64,000 nucleotides of DNA from CAWGET01 sp963821715 (GTDB taxonomy: Bacteria > Bacteroidota > Ignavibacteria > Ignavibacteriales > Melioribacteraceae): the NCBI GenBank assembly GCA_963821715.1, contig CAWGET010000010.1:248001-312000 (forward strand). Reading direction: 5' to 3'. The position numbers and the translations under genes are program-made. A model generated the notes under the pieces. The model was given only the letters and a program-made list of their open reading frames with translations, made no database searches and was not told the origin of the DNA. Positions 10,601 to 18,020 of the stretch are shown piece after piece; within the stretch, counting starts at the first letter, position 1; every line of letters begins with the position of its first letter.

Positions 10601-11365
10601 TTATTAAATACCAATGAATATTCTCCGTTGTAAGAATATTCGTCTGTTATCATTGTGTTCTCATATCCGTCACTCAACAGTCCGTCATTACCGCCGTTCG
10701 GTGGCAGCCAGTAAAACCAGCCTGTAGGAACTCCTAACTCTGCGTTCCAGTCTTGTCCGGCCCAGCCGCCTCTTCCTGTAAATACATAATCATCTGTCCA
10801 TACCGTTCCGGTCGCATCCTTGCCGCCCACAAACTTGATGATCGTCGTGTAACTGTCTTCCGGTAAAATAACTTCTCCTACGGCGGTTGTGTCGGTAGTC
10901 CAGTCTTTACTCGCTACTGTCTGATCCAACTCAAATGTTTTCTCTCCTATCAGACTACCGTCTTCTCTATAGAAGCTGTAATTTACATACCATTTCTCGT
11001 CGTCGTTTGCGGGATTTACATTTACTCCCTCGGTTTTATACGAGAATCCGAATTTTATATCTACATCCTTAAAATGTCTTTCTGACCAGAGATCTACCAT
11101 ATTGTCTGATTCCCACATTGCCGCTTCTGCTGTGGCTTCTTTATCTATCTTCATCGATCTTCCCATCGACTGATATTGATCTTCAGCCCAGGTTAAAGTC
11201 GCTCCGCCGGGTTCTGCTCCTTTATTCCAGTAACTAGGATTTCTCCTGTTCGAAACTGCCGATCTCATTTATTCCGCTTTGCGCCTGCAAAGGAATAATG
11301 CCAATCATAATGATGATGGGCAAAAGCCACGCCCGCCATATTTTTGAAGTTAAAAACGTTCTCAT
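7666..11365 (-). CDS. triplicated surface protein with type IX sorting domain, one-base frameshift near N-terminus
   Basis: The true start is most likely the ATG at 11365, which has AGGAGG 5 nt upstream and overlaps the dehydrogenase stop as ATGA. From there MRTFLTSKIW begins a signal peptide ending near PLQAQ, then NEIGSFEQE. After that one extra base (about 11241-11243) shifts the frame and a TAG follows. The other frame then stays open for about 1190 residues: three copies of a roughly 373-residue unit beginning EQENPSYWNKG, a linker, and a sorting domain with NYPNPFNPST and MVLMK. The units look like beta-sandwich carbohydrate-binding modules (FDALTVE ends each), but I cannot name the family. 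Removing one base restores EQENPSYW exactly as in the other copies. Confidence 0.8.
7998..11272 (-). repeat. three tandem near-identical coding repeats, 1119-bp period
   Basis: Copies lie at about 7998-9116, 9117-10235 and 10236-11272. The two complete copies differ at only a handful of positions (for example G/A at 8006/9125 and T/C at 8430/9549), so they are well over 99% identical by eye. The N-terminal copy is shorter by about 57 bp, because KKYQLNDVM replaces a longer loop containing TENGTTGSALTSND. The period is a multiple of three, so gain or loss of a unit keeps the frame. Confidence 0.95.
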
Positions 11366-12390
11366 ACTGCCTCCTTTGAATTGATTATAATTTGATCTTT
11401 GATAATTTGAGTATCTTTTCCTTGATGAAAAATTTCATTTATCTTTTTTAATTCTGTTTTTCGCGATAATAATTTTTTAACATTTATTTTTTTGCTAATC
11501 AGTAATTCAACAGCAGTAGAAAACGTGAATGGATTGAGGAGAGAATTAATAATCTGAATCTCATTCTGAAACAAATATTGAAGGTCTAATTCAGCTTTAT
11601 GATATTTTGGTGCCAATCCAAATATTAGAATTCTGCTTCCTTTACCGGCTAATTTTAAGGCAAGGTCAGCCGTTTTTTCTCCGCCTACACATTCAATAAT
11701 TACATCGGCGGATGATTGCATGAAATGCTCAAATTTTTTATAAAACCGGTCATCGCCGGGATCAAGGGCTTCATCCGCTCCTAATTCTAATCCTAAATTT
11801 CTTTTAGTTTCCACAGGTTCAATCAAAATTGTTTTTCCCGCTCCGGCTAATTTTGCCAGTTGAATCATTAATTGCCCGATCGTTCCGCCGCCTATAACCG
11901 CAATCTTTTCTCCAAATTTTATAACAGCCAAATTTATTCCATGAATACAGCAGGAAAGAGGTTCTGCGAAAGCCGCTTCCGAAAGATCAAAATTATGAGG
12001 GACTTGATAAGCCTGAGAAAATGGGACGATAGAATATTCTGCAAATCCACCGTTCTTCGTAACTCCCAGAGCTTTTAAGTTTTTGCACAAATTAATTTTT
12101 CCTTTTCGGCAGGCGTCGCAATATCCGCAATGAATATTTGGATTGACAGTTACTTTATCTCCGATTTTTAATTCTGAATGATTTGACGATTTCTCTACAA
12201 CAATCCCTGAATATTCGTGTCCTAAAATTACCGGCGTCTTTGCGTGAGCCTTTCCTTCGAAAATATGCATATCAGTGCCGCAAACTCCGCAGTTCGCAAC
12301 TTCAATTAAAATTTCTTCTTCGGCTAATTTTCTAAGAGGATATTCTTCCAGCTCAATATTATTAGCGCCTTTAAATATTGCAGCTCGCAT
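11362..12390 (-). CDS. zinc-dependent medium-chain alcohol/polyol dehydrogenase
   Basis: This 342-residue member of the medium-chain dehydrogenase superfamily has the catalytic zinc region CGVCGTDMHIFEG and GHEYSG. The structural-zinc cysteines are in CGYCDACRKGKINLC, and the Rossmann motif is VIGGGTIG. Sorbitol/threonine dehydrogenase-like enzymes oxidise sugar alcohols or related secondary alcohols with NAD(P). Its stop overlaps the next gene's start (ATGA) and it follows the LacI-type gene by 18 bp, so it belongs to that operon and is probably under its control. A cytoplasmic role in catabolism of the sugar taken up by this operon is inference; the substrate is unknown. Confidence 0.88.
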   Translation of the reverse strand: MRAAIFKGANNIELEEYPLRKLAEEEILIEVANCGVCGTDMHIFEGKAHAKTPVILGHEYSGIVVEKSSNHSELKIGDKVTVNPNIHCGYCDACRKGKINLCKNLKALGVTKNGGFAEYSIVPFSQAYQVPHNFDLSEAAFAEPLSCCIHGINLAVIKFGEKIAVIGGGTIGQLMIQLAKLAGAGKTILIEPVETKRNLGLELGADEALDPGDDRFYKKFEHFMQSSADVIIECVGGEKTADLALKLAGKGSRILIFGLAPKYHKAELDLQYLFQNEIQIINSLLNPFTFSTAVELLISKKINVKKLLSRKTELKKINEIFHQGKDTQIIKDQIIINSKEAV

Positions 12391-12408
12391 TTTTCCGGCT
12401 TTCTAATC

Positions 12409-13425
12409 TTAAATTTTTTTTGTCGATTTTCTGATAATTAATTCAACAGGAACGAGAATTTTTTTGGGATTGTTGTTTGTCTTATTTAAACCCGACACGA
12501 TAACTCGCAACGCTTCTGCGCCAAGCTCAAGCTTTGGAACTTGAATTGTGGTCAACGGAGGATCAAGCAATTGGTCTACTTCAACGTCGTCGAATCCAAC
12601 AATGGAAACATCAGAAGGAACTTTATGTTTGTTTTCTTTCAAATAATGCATCGCGCCAATAGCCATTGCATCATTGCAGGCAAAAAGCGCGGTAACTTTT
12701 TTATTTTGAGCGAATAATTTTTTTGCAGAATTATATCCGCTTTGACGGTCGGGATAATCTTCCGAAGTTACTATCAAGTCCGGTTTTACATTTATTCCGT
12801 TTTTCTCCAACGCGAGCTTATAGCCGTTCAGTCTTTCGCTAATGCTAGGATGATTTATGTCTGCGCCTAAAAAACCTATCGCTTTATGATTTAATTTTAT
12901 GAGATGCTCAACGGCCAAAATCCCACCGTGAACGTTATCTATTAAAACCTGCTGGCAATTTTTTGCTTCTATGGAATAATCAACAAATACAAGAGGAATT
13001 TTTAAATCGCATAATTTATTAATCAGAATACTGGGAATTTTTCCCGCGACGATAACCCCGTCAACGTTCCGTTCAAGGATAAATCTGGGAAGAGGATCTT
13101 TTTCGCTGAAATTTGATTTCACTGTCGTTAGAAGAATGTAATATTGTCCTTCTCTTGCTTCGAATTCTGTCCCCAGAAAAATCTTTGTATAGAATGGTTC
13201 GGTTCGAAGAAAATGGTCGTCAGTTAGAATGAAACCGATATTGCCGGTTTTTTTTGAAACAAGATCCCGAGCTGATTTTGATGGGAAGTAATTTAAACTT
13301 TTAATCGCTTGCTGAACTTTCTTTGCTGTGCTTTCAGATATGCGCGGGTTTTTGTGGATTACGAGGGATACCGTTGCTATTGAGACACCTGCTTTTTGCG
13401 CTACATCTTTTATGGTGGTTTGCAA
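12409..13425 (-). CDS. LacI-family transcriptional regulator
   Basis: This 338-residue protein has an N-terminal helix-turn-helix plus hinge (TIKDVAQKAGVSIATVSLVI, then LNYFPSKSARDL). A periplasmic-binding-protein-like ligand domain follows, with VDGVIVAG, VLIDNVHGG and ALFACNDAMAIGA. The start is TTG, since no ATG lies upstream before an in-frame stop, and it places the usual two residues before TIKDVA. It heads the minus-strand operon of dehydrogenase, sorted surface protein and TonB receptor, so it probably senses a sugar and represses this set. Two inverted repeats just upstream are candidate operators. Confidence 0.92.
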   Translation of the reverse strand: MQTTIKDVAQKAGVSIATVSLVIHKNPRISESTAKKVQQAIKSLNYFPSKSARDLVSKKTGNIGFILTDDHFLRTEPFYTKIFLGTEFEAREGQYYILLTTVKSNFSEKDPLPRFILERNVDGVIVAGKIPSILINKLCDLKIPLVFVDYSIEAKNCQQVLIDNVHGGILAVEHLIKLNHKAIGFLGADINHPSISERLNGYKLALEKNGINVKPDLIVTSEDYPDRQSGYNSAKKLFAQNKKVTALFACNDAMAIGAMHYLKENKHKVPSDVSIVGFDDVEVDQLLDPPLTTIQVPKLELGAEALRVIVSGLNKTNNNPKKILVPVELIIRKSTKKI

Positions 13426-13435
13426 AGTAGATCCG

Positions 13436-13449
13436 GTTAAACGTTTAAC
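13436..13449. promoter_or_regulatory. perfect 14-bp palindrome, candidate LacI-family operator
   Basis: GTTAAACGTTTAAC is a perfect palindrome with a central CG, the usual shape of LacI-family operators. It ends 10 bp before the TTG start of the regulator gene, so binding there would block its own operon. Cognate binding is inferred. Confidence 0.65.
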
Positions 13450-13463
13450 TGAATGTAGGGAGT

Positions 13464-13486
13464 TTTAACTTGGCAGTCAAGTTAAA
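13464..13486. promoter_or_regulatory. second inverted repeat upstream of lacI-type gene
   Basis: TTTAACTTG and CAAGTTAAA are perfect 9-bp inverted arms separated by GCAGT. The half-site GTTAAA is shared with the palindrome at 13436. It may be a second operator or a promoter-proximal site. It lies in the divergent gap shared with the EamA transporter gene. Confidence 0.5.
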
Positions 13487-13625
13487 TCTTTTAGCCCTAA
13501 AAAAGCATGCGATATTATTCAGGCGAAGTTGATTCACTGTTGTTGAACAAAAAAATATTAGATCCTGAATTATATAATTCTGATCAGAAAAAATTTTAAC
13601 TTAGAGTTTAAAAAATAAATCCCTT

Positions 13626-14525
13626 ATGAATAAAGAACCTTCCCATTTAGTTTCCGTATTCCAGGCTTTGCTGGTTACTCTTCTATGGTCGTCATCTTTT
13701 GTAATTATAAAAATAGGATTAAGCGAAATTCCCCCTTTAGTCTTTGCAGGGCTGAGATATAGTATAGCGTTTTTGGTTCTGCTCCCGCTCTTGTTAAGAA
13801 AAGTAAATCTTGAACAGATAAGAAGAATTAAAAAAAAAGACTGGTTAAAACTAATACTACTGGGCCTGATCTTTTACACTTTCACACAGGGAGCTCAATT
13901 TTTCGGCTTATCTTATTTGCCCTCGGTAACTGTAAGCCTTATTTTAAATTTTACTCCAATTGTTACGGCAACTTTCGGAGTTTTTTTATTAGGCGAATTT
14001 CTAAGCCTGCGCCAATGGATGGGAAGCATTCTCTTTATCTCCGGAGTCCTGGTCTATTTTTATCCGGTAGTTTTTGTCGGGAATCAATTGACCGGGATTT
14101 TTATTATGCTGTTTGCGGTTTTTTCAAATGCCGGATCTGCGATTCTTGGAAGATATATTAATCGTCAAAAACTATTTACCCCTAGTGTAATCACGGGAAT
14201 AAGTATGGGAATTGGCTCAATCTTTTTGTTGATACCGGGAATTTGGCTCCAGGGATTGCCGTCGATAAGTTTAACTAATTTTCTACTGCTTTTATGGATG
14301 GCGATAATAAATACAGCATTTGCATTTACGCTTTGGAATAATACTCTAAGAAATTTAACGGCTGTTGATTCGAGTATAATAAATGGAACAATGCTTATTC
14401 AGATTGGAATACTGAGCTGGATATTTTTAGGCGAGGCGATCTCATTGCAGGAGGCGGTCGGTATGCTGATAGCCGGAGCGGGAGTGATAATTGTCCAATT
14501 AAGAAAAACTAAAATAAAGACATAA
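13626..14525 (+). CDS. EamA/DMT-family transporter
   Basis: This 299-residue inner-membrane protein has about ten hydrophobic segments arranged as two EamA repeats. The first contains LLWSSSFVIIKIGL and the second contains AIINTAFAFTLWNN and GEAISLQEAVGMLIAGAGVII. Drug/metabolite transporters of this type export amino acids, metabolites or toxic compounds. It is divergent from the lacI-type gene and stands alone. The substrate cannot be read from the sequence. Confidence 0.88.
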   Translation: MNKEPSHLVSVFQALLVTLLWSSSFVIIKIGLSEIPPLVFAGLRYSIAFLVLLPLLLRKVNLEQIRRIKKKDWLKLILLGLIFYTFTQGAQFFGLSYLPSVTVSLILNFTPIVTATFGVFLLGEFLSLRQWMGSILFISGVLVYFYPVVFVGNQLTGIFIMLFAVFSNAGSAILGRYINRQKLFTPSVITGISMGIGSIFLLIPGIWLQGLPSISLTNFLLLLWMAIINTAFAFTLWNNTLRNLTAVDSSIINGTMLIQIGILSWIFLGEAISLQEAVGMLIAGAGVIIVQLRKTKIKT

Positions 14526-14668
14526 TTACATCATCTTCCTAATGATTCGAAACAAAAATTCTAAGTTAACCAGCAGCCCGGAGGAAACTCTTTCAGCGTA
14601 TTAATTTTAAATCTGATTTTTTTCTTTACATTTGTTTTCTTGGCAAACATAAAACCAACAGTTAGCTA

Positions 14669-15838
14669 TCATTTTTCGTGATGCAAATTTTTATCTTCAC
14701 TTAAAGATTTCGCCGAGCTGTCGGGCTCTGAACGAACTTCATCCCATTCTTTTTTTATTTCGAATGCGCCGAATAGATTTCTTCCAATTTTAAAATTTTC
14801 CATAACTCCGGTGTATTTCTCAGCGCCAGGACCGAAGCTGAACACACCGACCATATTTGCCGAATGCGACGTTGTGTTAAACGCCATCTTCACTTCTTCT
14901 TCCGAATCTTTATTTTTAATAAGCGCCATTCCTCCGGTTTCGTGGTCGGCGGTAACAACTACAAGAGTTGAAGAATCCTTTTCCGCAAAATCGAGCGCAT
15001 AATCTATTGCATCGGTAAAATCTTCCAATTCGTTAAGCGCATATGGTTGATTATTATCGTGTCCCGCCCAATCAATTTGCGAACCTTCTATCATCAGGAA
15101 AAAGCCGTCTTCATCATTTTGTAAATAATGCAACGCCTTGGATGCAAGATCTTTCAAACTATAATTCCTCGCATCTGCCGGAGGAATTCCATCGCGATCC
15201 AACAATGCAAATATTTTAGCATCGCCTGAATAATCTTCTAGATCGTCATAATTATCAAAATATTTAGAACCCTTCGCTTCAATGGTATCCGTAAGATTTT
15301 TTTGATCTTCCCGGCTTCCCTCAAAATCGAGCGGAAGGAAAAAATTAGTTCCGCCGCCAATAACAACATCCGGCTGAACTTCGATGAATTGTTCGGCTAT
15401 TTCAAACTCCTTTGCGCGGGAATCGGAATGTGATACAAAAGCTGCCGGAGTGGCGTGAGTTACTGAACTTGTAGAAATAATTCCTGTGGCTTTCCCTATT
15501 TTTTTTGCCGCTTCCAAAATTGTTTCGAGCGGTCGCTCCAAAGTATCGAGCGCAAGCATATAATTACCGGTACGGTATCCGGTTGCCAAAGCAGTTGCAC
15601 CGGCTGCCGAATCCGTAATTTTTCTATTTGCCGAGCTGGTTAAGGAAAATCCGGAATAAGAAAATCTTTTGAATGTATCTTTTTCCAGTAATATCGAAGC
15701 CGCCGAAACATAATCAACGCCCATTCCATCGCCGATCATCAAAATAATATTCTTCGGTTTCTCGGCAGAAAAAACGGTCGCTGTAAAAAATACAACGACC
15801 GTAAATATGTTAAATAAGTTCTGTTTCGTTTTATTCAT
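14669..15838 (-). CDS. alkaline phosphatase (PhoA-like)
   Basis: This 389-residue exported protein has a signal peptide ending near VFSA. Alkaline phosphatase motifs are intact: the metal-binding MIGDGMG (about residue 37), the phosphorylated serine in TDSAAGATA (Ser77), IEGSQIDWAGHDN and TADHETGG. It hydrolyses phosphomonoesters in the periplasm with two zinc and one magnesium ion. The C-terminus carries a short charged tail (SEPDSSAKSLSEDK). Its start overlaps the aminotransferase stop by 8 bp, so the two are translationally linked although their pathways differ. Confidence 0.92.
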   Translation of the reverse strand: MNKTKQNLFNIFTVVVFFTATVFSAEKPKNIILMIGDGMGVDYVSAASILLEKDTFKRFSYSGFSLTSSANRKITDSAAGATALATGYRTGNYMLALDTLERPLETILEAAKKIGKATGIISTSSVTHATPAAFVSHSDSRAKEFEIAEQFIEVQPDVVIGGGTNFFLPLDFEGSREDQKNLTDTIEAKGSKYFDNYDDLEDYSGDAKIFALLDRDGIPPADARNYSLKDLASKALHYLQNDEDGFFLMIEGSQIDWAGHDNNQPYALNELEDFTDAIDYALDFAEKDSSTLVVVTADHETGGMALIKNKDSEEEVKMAFNTTSHSANMVGVFSFGPGAEKYTGVMENFKIGRNLFGAFEIKKEWDEVRSEPDSSAKSLSEDKNLHHEK

Positions 15839-16904
15839 CTAAATATGTCATCCAGTTATATCTGTCTTCAATTCTTCCGTATTGAATTCCAGTAATTTCA
15901 TTATACAATTTGGTTCCCAATTCTCCGGCTTCGGCCGGATTGAAATTAAGAATGTCGTCTTTATATTTTAGTTTCCCGATGGAAGAAATTACAGCCGCTG
16001 TTCCGGCGCCGAAAACCTCTTTTAGCGAACCGTCCTTATATCTATTAATTACTTCCTTAATTTCAATATCTCTCTCGCTTACTTTATAATCCCAATCTTT
16101 TAGTATCTGTAAAACAGATTTTCTTGTAACGCCGGGTAAAATAGAGCCGCTCAATCTCGGTGTTGCTACTTCGTCTTCAAAATGGACAAAAATATTCATT
16201 GTTCCTACTTCTTCAATATATTTTTGTTCAATTGCATCTAACCATAAAACCTGCGTGTAACCTTCTTCGCGTGCTTCTCTTTGCGCGGCTAAACTAGCCC
16301 CGTAATTTCCCACGGTTTTGCAATCGCCCACTCCTTTGCGTACAGCGCGCACATATTTATCCTGTGCCATTATTGGAACCGGCTTAAACCCTTCCGGATA
16401 GTAGGGCCCAACGGGACTGAGAAGGATCATAAACTTGTAAGTATCGGATGGACGAACGCCTAAAAACGGATCGTTTGCAAAAACAAATGGTCGAATATAA
16501 AGCGCGTGGCCCGGTTGTGTGGGAATCCAAGCCTTATCCACTTCAATTAATTCCTTTAGCGCTTTCATTACAAACTCCTCGTCCAATTCGGGGATACACA
16601 TTCTCCTTGCCGAACGATTTAAACGCTGCATATTCTGCTCCGGACGGAAAAGCCCTACTCTTCCATCCAATTGTTTGTATGCCTTCAATCCTTCAAAAAT
16701 TCCTTGTCCGTAATGAAGAATCATTGAGGCGGGACTTAATGAGAGGCTGCCGAAATTTTTAATTGTTGGGCTGTGCCATCCGCCAAGGGCGGAATCATAA
16801 TCCATTTCAAAAACATGGTTTGTAAACGTTCTGCCGAATATTAATTTTTCAGGAATTTCATTCTTTTTTTCCTGATCAAGTAATTGATAATTAATGTCTT
16901 TCAT
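15831..16904 (-). CDS. ilvE: branched-chain amino acid aminotransferase
   Basis: This 357-residue class IV PLP aminotransferase, of the longer type-II branched-chain form, carries out the last step of isoleucine, leucine and valine synthesis and the first step of their breakdown. The PLP-binding lysine is Lys196 in GDCKTVGNYGAS. Family motifs include LHYGQGIFEGLKAY, RPEQNMQRLNRSARRM, YIRPF, EEVGTMNIF and PGVTRKSVL. The 5' leader contains a terminator-like hairpin behind a small Ile/Leu-rich reading frame, which suggests attenuation. It is followed by the overlapping alkaline phosphatase gene. Confidence 0.95.
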   Translation of the reverse strand: MKDINYQLLDQEKKNEIPEKLIFGRTFTNHVFEMDYDSALGGWHSPTIKNFGSLSLSPASMILHYGQGIFEGLKAYKQLDGRVGLFRPEQNMQRLNRSARRMCIPELDEEFVMKALKELIEVDKAWIPTQPGHALYIRPFVFANDPFLGVRPSDTYKFMILLSPVGPYYPEGFKPVPIMAQDKYVRAVRKGVGDCKTVGNYGASLAAQREAREEGYTQVLWLDAIEQKYIEEVGTMNIFVHFEDEVATPRLSGSILPGVTRKSVLQILKDWDYKVSERDIEIKEVINRYKDGSLKEVFGAGTAAVISSIGKLKYKDDILNFNPAEAGELGTKLYNEITGIQYGRIEDRYNWMTYLDE

Positions 16905-16927
16905 TTTTTCACCAAGGATGTTAGAAA

Positions 16928-17056
16928 TTATCTGTCAAATGAAGAATAGTTATTTAAAATAAAACTGCCCGGTTTTACTTCCGGGCAGGCATAATTTACA
17001 TCTTTTGTAGAGGTAATAATAATAGTGTTTTTTATTTCAATTAAAAGTATTGGCAT
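16928..17056 (-). CDS. candidate Ile/Leu-rich leader peptide upstream of ilvE
   Basis: ATG at 17056 opens a 42-codon frame beginning MPILLIEIKNTIII; 8 of the first 14 residues are Ile or Leu, including three consecutive ATT codons. A 4-codon frame (ATG ATA AGT TAT TGA) with AAAGGA upstream ends immediately before it, which could deliver ribosomes. The frame reads through the hairpin at 16965-16988 and ends 23 bp before ilvE, unlike classical leaders that stop before the terminator. It may be a regulatory leader rather than a functional protein. Confidence 0.4.
   Translation of the reverse strand: MPILLIEIKNTIIITSTKDVNYACPEVKPGSFILNNYSSFDR
16965..16988 (-). terminator. intrinsic-terminator hairpin in the ilvE leader (attenuator candidate)
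   Basis: On the minus strand CTGCCCGG pairs perfectly with CCGGGCAG across an 8-nt loop, followed by TTTTATTTT. Both flanking genes point away from it, so no upstream transcript needs ending here. A terminator inside the ilvE 5' leader is best explained as an attenuator. Confidence 0.65.
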
Positions 17057-17180
17057 TCAATAACTTATCATTTAAATCCTTTATTGTTCTACGTAAAATA
17101 GCATTTTTAAAATAATTGGCAATGAAAAAAAGATTAATTAAATTCTGTGGTGATTTAGAATACAATTCTAAAGGTAAAAT

Positions 17181-18017
17181 ATGCCGTTCAAAAAACTCGC
17201 GCTTGCAATTAACTTATCGCCAACAGGCAAAAGGCTTTTGAATGAAGCCAAAAGGCTTCAAACTTTGTTAAACTCAGAACTTGTTCTTATCCACGTCGGT
17301 ACTCAAAATAAGGAGACGCAGGAAAAGCTCTACGAGGTGATGGCTGAATGCGGCATTGATGTCGAGAAGACAAAATTAGTTTGGCAGGATGGCGATCCGG
17401 CGAAGGCAATTATGAAAATAGCCGAAGAGGAATCAGTTGATCTTTTAATCTCCGGCGCGTTAGAAAAAGAATCTTCATTCAAATATTTTATCGGTTCAGT
17501 TGCGCGCAGAATAATGAGGGAAAGCGCCTGTTCGGTTCTCATCCTAACCGCAGCTCACGAATGGGAAAATGGATTTAAAAAATTTGCGGTTTCAACGGAT
17601 TATTCATCCCGCAGCGAAACCGCCATTCTAAAAGCTCACAAACTCGCGCTGCTGGAAGGAGCTGATGAATTCGTTGTGATAAGGGAATTTCAGGTTCCCG
17701 GCCTTTCAATCACGGTAAGCGATTCCGGATCGTTGAAGGAAATTGAATCCATCAAAGAAAAATGGCAAAACGAGGAAGAAGATAAGTTGAATGTTTTTGT
17801 TCGAGAGCTGAACTTGCAGGGAATTCCCATAAAAACTGTTAGCCTTTTCGGGAAAGAGGGATGGGAGGCAAACAGATATGCACGGGAAAATAATGCCGAT
17901 ATTTTCGTAACTGCCGCGCCGAGCAAAAAACCTAAATTTTTTGATAGAATTTTTATCCACAGCTTCGAGTTTGTTATTAAAGAAATTTCCAGCTCGCTTT
18001 TAATCATAAAAGAATAA
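17181..18017 (+). CDS. tandem universal stress protein (two UspA domains)
   Basis: This 278-residue cytoplasmic protein carries two UspA folds. Domain 1 is about residues 1-125 (KKLALAINLSPTG, then LLISGALEK, GSVARRIMRESACSVLIL) and domain 2 about 130-278 (KKFAVSTDYSSRSETAI, then DIFVTAAPSK, FVIKEISSSLLII). UspA proteins often bind ATP and act as stress or energy-state sensors. It is only 3 bp upstream of the antiporter-EIIA gene, so co-transcription is near certain and a regulatory role on that transporter is plausible. Confidence 0.9.
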   Translation: MPFKKLALAINLSPTGKRLLNEAKRLQTLLNSELVLIHVGTQNKETQEKLYEVMAECGIDVEKTKLVWQDGDPAKAIMKIAEEESVDLLISGALEKESSFKYFIGSVARRIMRESACSVLILTAAHEWENGFKKFAVSTDYSSRSETAILKAHKLALLEGADEFVVIREFQVPGLSITVSDSGSLKEIESIKEKWQNEEEDKLNVFVRELNLQGIPIKTVSLFGKEGWEANRYARENNADIFVTAAPSKKPKFFDRIFIHSFEFVIKEISSSLLIIKE

Positions 18018-18020
18018 TAG

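Noticed and set aside
7998..11272. Possible CRISPR-like or transposon repeat array
   Set aside because: Units are over 1 kb, in frame, without spacers, and encode protein domains.
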